DNA of 64,000 nucleotides from assembly GCF_036322805.1 (NCBI RefSeq), contig NZ_AP027272.1, forward strand, positions 2,294,001 through 2,358,000, in the 5' to 3' direction. This document shows, piece after piece, positions 61,538-64,000 of this stretch (position 1 is its first letter; every line of letters begins with the position of its first letter). This DNA comes from Planctobacterium marinum (GTDB lineage: Bacteria; Pseudomonadota; Gammaproteobacteria; Enterobacterales; Alteromonadaceae). Both the position numbers and the translations under genes were made by a program. The notes below the pieces were generated by a model. It saw only the letters and a list, made by a program, of their open reading frames with translations. It did no database searches and was not told the origin of the DNA.

Positions 61538-62923
61538 TCAGGTGGAAAACTGATTGCGTTCCAGACCGTGCTTTTCCATCAGTCGGCAAAAAGAACGACG
61601 TTCTTTTTTGGCGATACGAGCGGCTTTAGATATGTTACCCTCTGTTTTCACGAGGATTCGGGTCAGGTAATCTCTCTCGAACTGCACGATAAGTTCTTCT
61701 TTGGCGGCTTGAAAACCATCGAAGGCATCAAGATCACCATTGATACGATTTATTACGTCGTTGTCTGTGCCATTGGACCCGGTGAGCAGGGAGGTATCGG
61801 AAATAATGAATCCTTCGGTCAGATACCAAGCCCGTTTAACGAAGTTTTCCAGCTCTCGAACATTACCATCCCAATTCCAGGCTTGCATTGCGGTGATCAT
61901 ATTAGCTGAAAATACCTTAACTTCACTGTTGCTTTGCAAGCTAAGAGTAGACAAAAAGTGTTGTGCCAGAATTTGAATATCTTCTCCGCGTTTCTTCAGA
62001 GGAGGTAAAGGGATTTGCAATACGTCAAGGCGATACATTAAGTCTTCTCGGAAGTCTTTCGCCTTAATGAGCTCTTTCATGTCCTTGTTACTGGCCGCAA
62101 CAATACGCACGTCTACTAGTTTAACATCACTGCCACCGACAGGGCGTACTTCACTGTCTTGTAAGAACCTTAACAAAGCAACCTGAGCTTTTGGAGATAA
62201 ACTGTCAACCTCATCGAGAAATACCGTGCCGCGATTGGCAATTTCCAGTAAACCTGTTTTTGCTTTAGCTGCACCAGTAAAGGCGCCTTTCTCGTGACCG
62301 AATAGCTCGCTTAGAATAAGGTCATCAGTAAACGCACCACAGTTGATAGGTACAAAGGCTTCATTGGCGCGGTCGCTCATATAATGTACTGCGCGGGCCG
62401 TCAATTCCTTACCGGTACCGGTTTGCCCTTTAATAAAAACATTGGTATTGGCAAAAGAAACCTTCTTTATCAGGCGAACGGCTTTAATAAAGGAAGGGGA
62501 ACGGCCATAAAAATTAAGACGCAAAAATGTGTCATTTAATTCTTTAGGATAAAAATGCTGTCTTTGCAAAATACGCTGTTCGGCGTAATGAAGATTGTCG
62601 ACTAGCTGACTCGCACCTGCTTGCCAAAAAACCGTGTTGTCGCTCAAGTATGGCGGCAAAATCTGAGGCTTTTGGTCTACGACTAAATACAATATCTGTT
62701 CGTTAGTCCCGTGGTACTTACGAATATCCAAGGATTTGATGGCCTCCCATTCATTGACCACAACGAGCCAAATGATAGGAATGCTGGTATCTACCTCATC
62801 GTGACTAATTGTTTCATATGAACGGGTAATAACTTGTCCCGAACCTAGTAACTCTGCCACGGAGTAACTTGTATACTCGTCGGTAAACGAAACGAGTCTG
62901 ATTTGTGTGTCCCTGATTATCAT
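61538..62923 (-). CDS. Sigma54-dependent transcriptional activator (T6SS regulator)
   Basis: A 461-residue enhancer-binding protein. The N-terminal domain (about 1-125) is receiver-like in size but lacks an obvious phosphorylation site. The AAA+ core has Walker A GQTGTGKE, GAFTGA (sigma54 contact) in FGHEKGAFTGAAKAKTG, and TVFLDEVDSL. A Fis-type helix-turn-helix ends the protein (GNISKAARIAKKERRSFCRLMEKHGL). It probably drives the T6SS operon, as VasH does in Vibrio. Transcribed toward that operon, with a terminator between. Confidence 0.92.
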   Translation of the reverse strand: MIIRDTQIRLVSFTDEYTSYSVAELLGSGQVITRSYETISHDEVDTSIPIIWLVVVNEWEAIKSLDIRKYHGTNEQILYLVVDQKPQILPPYLSDNTVFWQAGASQLVDNLHYAEQRILQRQHFYPKELNDTFLRLNFYGRSPSFIKAVRLIKKVSFANTNVFIKGQTGTGKELTARAVHYMSDRANEAFVPINCGAFTDDLILSELFGHEKGAFTGAAKAKTGLLEIANRGTVFLDEVDSLSPKAQVALLRFLQDSEVRPVGGSDVKLVDVRIVAASNKDMKELIKAKDFREDLMYRLDVLQIPLPPLKKRGEDIQILAQHFLSTLSLQSNSEVKVFSANMITAMQAWNWDGNVRELENFVKRAWYLTEGFIISDTSLLTGSNGTDNDVINRINGDLDAFDGFQAAKEELIVQFERDYLTRILVKTEGNISKAARIAKKERRSFCRLMEKHGLERNQFST

Positions 62924-63117
62924 AACGACGCTAATAGTTATGTTTAGACATTATAAGTAGATGATTATGTTACAGTTTGCAACATGCTCGAGGTGAAAAT
63001 TCACCAAACATCATAAATTTTGCTAATTTGAAGTAAATATGTCGTTAAAAAAACTTTATTGTTTAAAAACCGTTCAAGAATGGATAAAGCTTTTTAAAAA
63101 CATAAGATTATACTTTT

Positions 63118-63777
63118 TCAGTTATCTACTTTTTGTAATTTATCGTAGATTTTTAGCACTTCAGCAGGCTCAGCCCTTAGGGTGTAGTCTTCCTCTATGA
63201 ATCGAAAATGAATTGTGTGATCCTGGGCAATGACGAAGGTTGCTGGCACAGGCAATTGAAACTGTTTTTCTTGAGTGCGCTCGGTCAAATCGATATTCCA
63301 CTTCAGCAGTAATGCTTTCATCTCCTCATCCAGTTGCCAGATAAGGCCCAGTCTTTCAGCGTAATCCATGTTTTCATCAATTAATATCGGGAAACCTATG
63401 TTGTTATCTTGCTTAACCTGACTCGTATACTCTGGTAGCTCTGGTGAAATAGCCACAATGTTAAAGCTATCAAATGATGCCTTATAATGACGTTGCCAGG
63501 CCTGCATCTCCAGGATGCAATAGGGACACCATCCACCTCGTATAAACACGATCACTAGTGGTCCATTGGCAAGCAGCGTCTCGCTGGAGACCATTTCACC
63601 TGACAGAGACCTCAAGTTAAAGCCCGGAAACTCAGAGCCTATTGGAAGGCAACTACTGCACACCGAGTTAGATTGAAACAGAGAAATACTGCGATTTATG
63701 GTTTCCAGAATATCTGCTGGTGTGGATGCATCAAATGAGCTTTTGTATTGCTTGAGCTGCTCAGCTAGTGGTGACAT
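63118..63777 (-). CDS. AhpC/TSA-family peroxiredoxin-like protein
   Basis: A 219-residue thioredoxin-fold protein. The core has VIVFIRGGWCPYCILEMQAW, with the peroxidatic-type Cys84 and second Cys87 in a WCPYC motif, followed by FNIVAISPE and FPILIDENMDYAERLGL. It resembles redoxin/AhpC-TSA proteins that reduce peroxides; an additional CxxC (VCSSC) lies at about 40-43. No signal peptide was seen. It stands alone. Confidence 0.88.
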   Translation of the reverse strand: MSPLAEQLKQYKSSFDASTPADILETINRSISLFQSNSVCSSCLPIGSEFPGFNLRSLSGEMVSSETLLANGPLVIVFIRGGWCPYCILEMQAWQRHYKASFDSFNIVAISPELPEYTSQVKQDNNIGFPILIDENMDYAERLGLIWQLDEEMKALLLKWNIDLTERTQEKQFQLPVPATFVIAQDHTIHFRFIEEDYTLRAEPAEVLKIYDKLQKVDN

Positions 63778-63855
63778 AGCAAGTGTTCCAAGAGGTTCTT
63801 ATCTACAGATATAGAACACTACGCTCAGTTGTAAAGGAAAACAGGGCTGGCGACT

Positions 63856-64000
63856 TTAATTACTGGTCTTTTTTCTTATCACACTAAGTTCTTTAAGTAA
63901 CTCGTTTTCGCGAATACGCAAAGCACCGAGTTCATAGGTGATCTCATCAGCTCTGTTGCTAAATTGACCATACTCTCCAGATGAGACATTGCTAGACACA
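63856..64000 (-). CDS. 3' end of an unidentified gene, truncated by the window
   Basis: An open frame runs in from the window edge and stops at 63856-63858. The visible part ends in a polar helix-like segment (ADEITYELGALRIRENEL, then LKELSVIRKKTSN) that may be coiled-coil. No family is recognisable from 47 residues. Confidence 0.5.
   Translation of the reverse strand, partial: VSSNVSSGEYGQFSNRADEITYELGALRIRENELLKELSVIRKKTSN

Overview
The window reads as chromosome of a marine gammaproteobacterium, most likely an Alteromonadales member. The inference rests on the order ccoNOQP-ccoH-ccoI-ccoS-(TauE-like)-fnr-uspE, nearby ttcA and bax, a 1000-residue TonB-dependent receptor, and overall gene style. 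No rRNA, tRNA, CRISPR array, prophage or complete insertion sequence was seen. One small non-autonomous inverted-repeat element is present.

Layout. 0.2-0.9 kb: folE. 0.9-9.5 kb: a peptide/polymer-use region with a TonB receptor, an exported cyanophycinase-type S51 peptidase, a divergent YfcC-type permease and an isoaspartyl dipeptidase. Together these could degrade cyanophycin or other isoaspartyl peptides outside the cytoplasm, import beta-Asp dipeptides and split them. 9.6-12.1 kb: a TesB-like thioesterase and an MFS transporter. 12.5-19.6 kb: one minus-strand operon (amidase, gamma-glutamyltransferase-fold enzyme resembling oxamate amidohydrolase, TSUP permease, PucG-like ureidoglycine-glyoxylate aminotransferase, allantoate amidohydrolase-like M20 peptidase) below an RpiR-type regulator and a palindromic operator candidate. 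This looks like an allantoate/ureidoglycine/oxamate nitrogen-salvage pathway. 19.7-27.2 kb: housekeeping genes (cobB, LysE exporter, pirin, DUF4097-like protein, bax pair, ttcA, uspE).

27.3-35.8 kb: the microaerobic respiration block, with fnr, cbb3 oxidase assembly genes (ccoS, ccoI, ccoH, TauE-like) and ccoPQON, plus near-consensus FNR boxes at the uspE and cco promoters. 35.8-36.7 kb: two bacterioferritin genes with complementary residue losses (one keeps the ferroxidase site, the other the heme methionine). 36.96-37.35 kb: the MITE-like element.

37.4-62.9 kb: a type VI secretion locus. A sigma54 activator sits upstream of a long, tightly overlapped minus-strand operon: small protein, TssB-TssC FUSION, Hcp, TssE, TssF, TssG, VgrG, DUF2169-pentapeptide protein, pentapeptide protein, DUF3540, DUF4150 (PAAR-like), TssJ, TssK, TssL, TssM, TssA. 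Its unusual features are the single-chain sheath protein (TssB and TssC in one 697-residue frame), no ClpV/TssH in the window, a VgrG ending in about 22 nonapeptide repeats, a TssM with no Walker A motif, and a DUF2169/DUF3540/DUF4150/pentapeptide module instead of a recognisable toxin. This is the most likely undescribed system here. The window ends with a peroxiredoxin and the 3' end of an unidentified gene.
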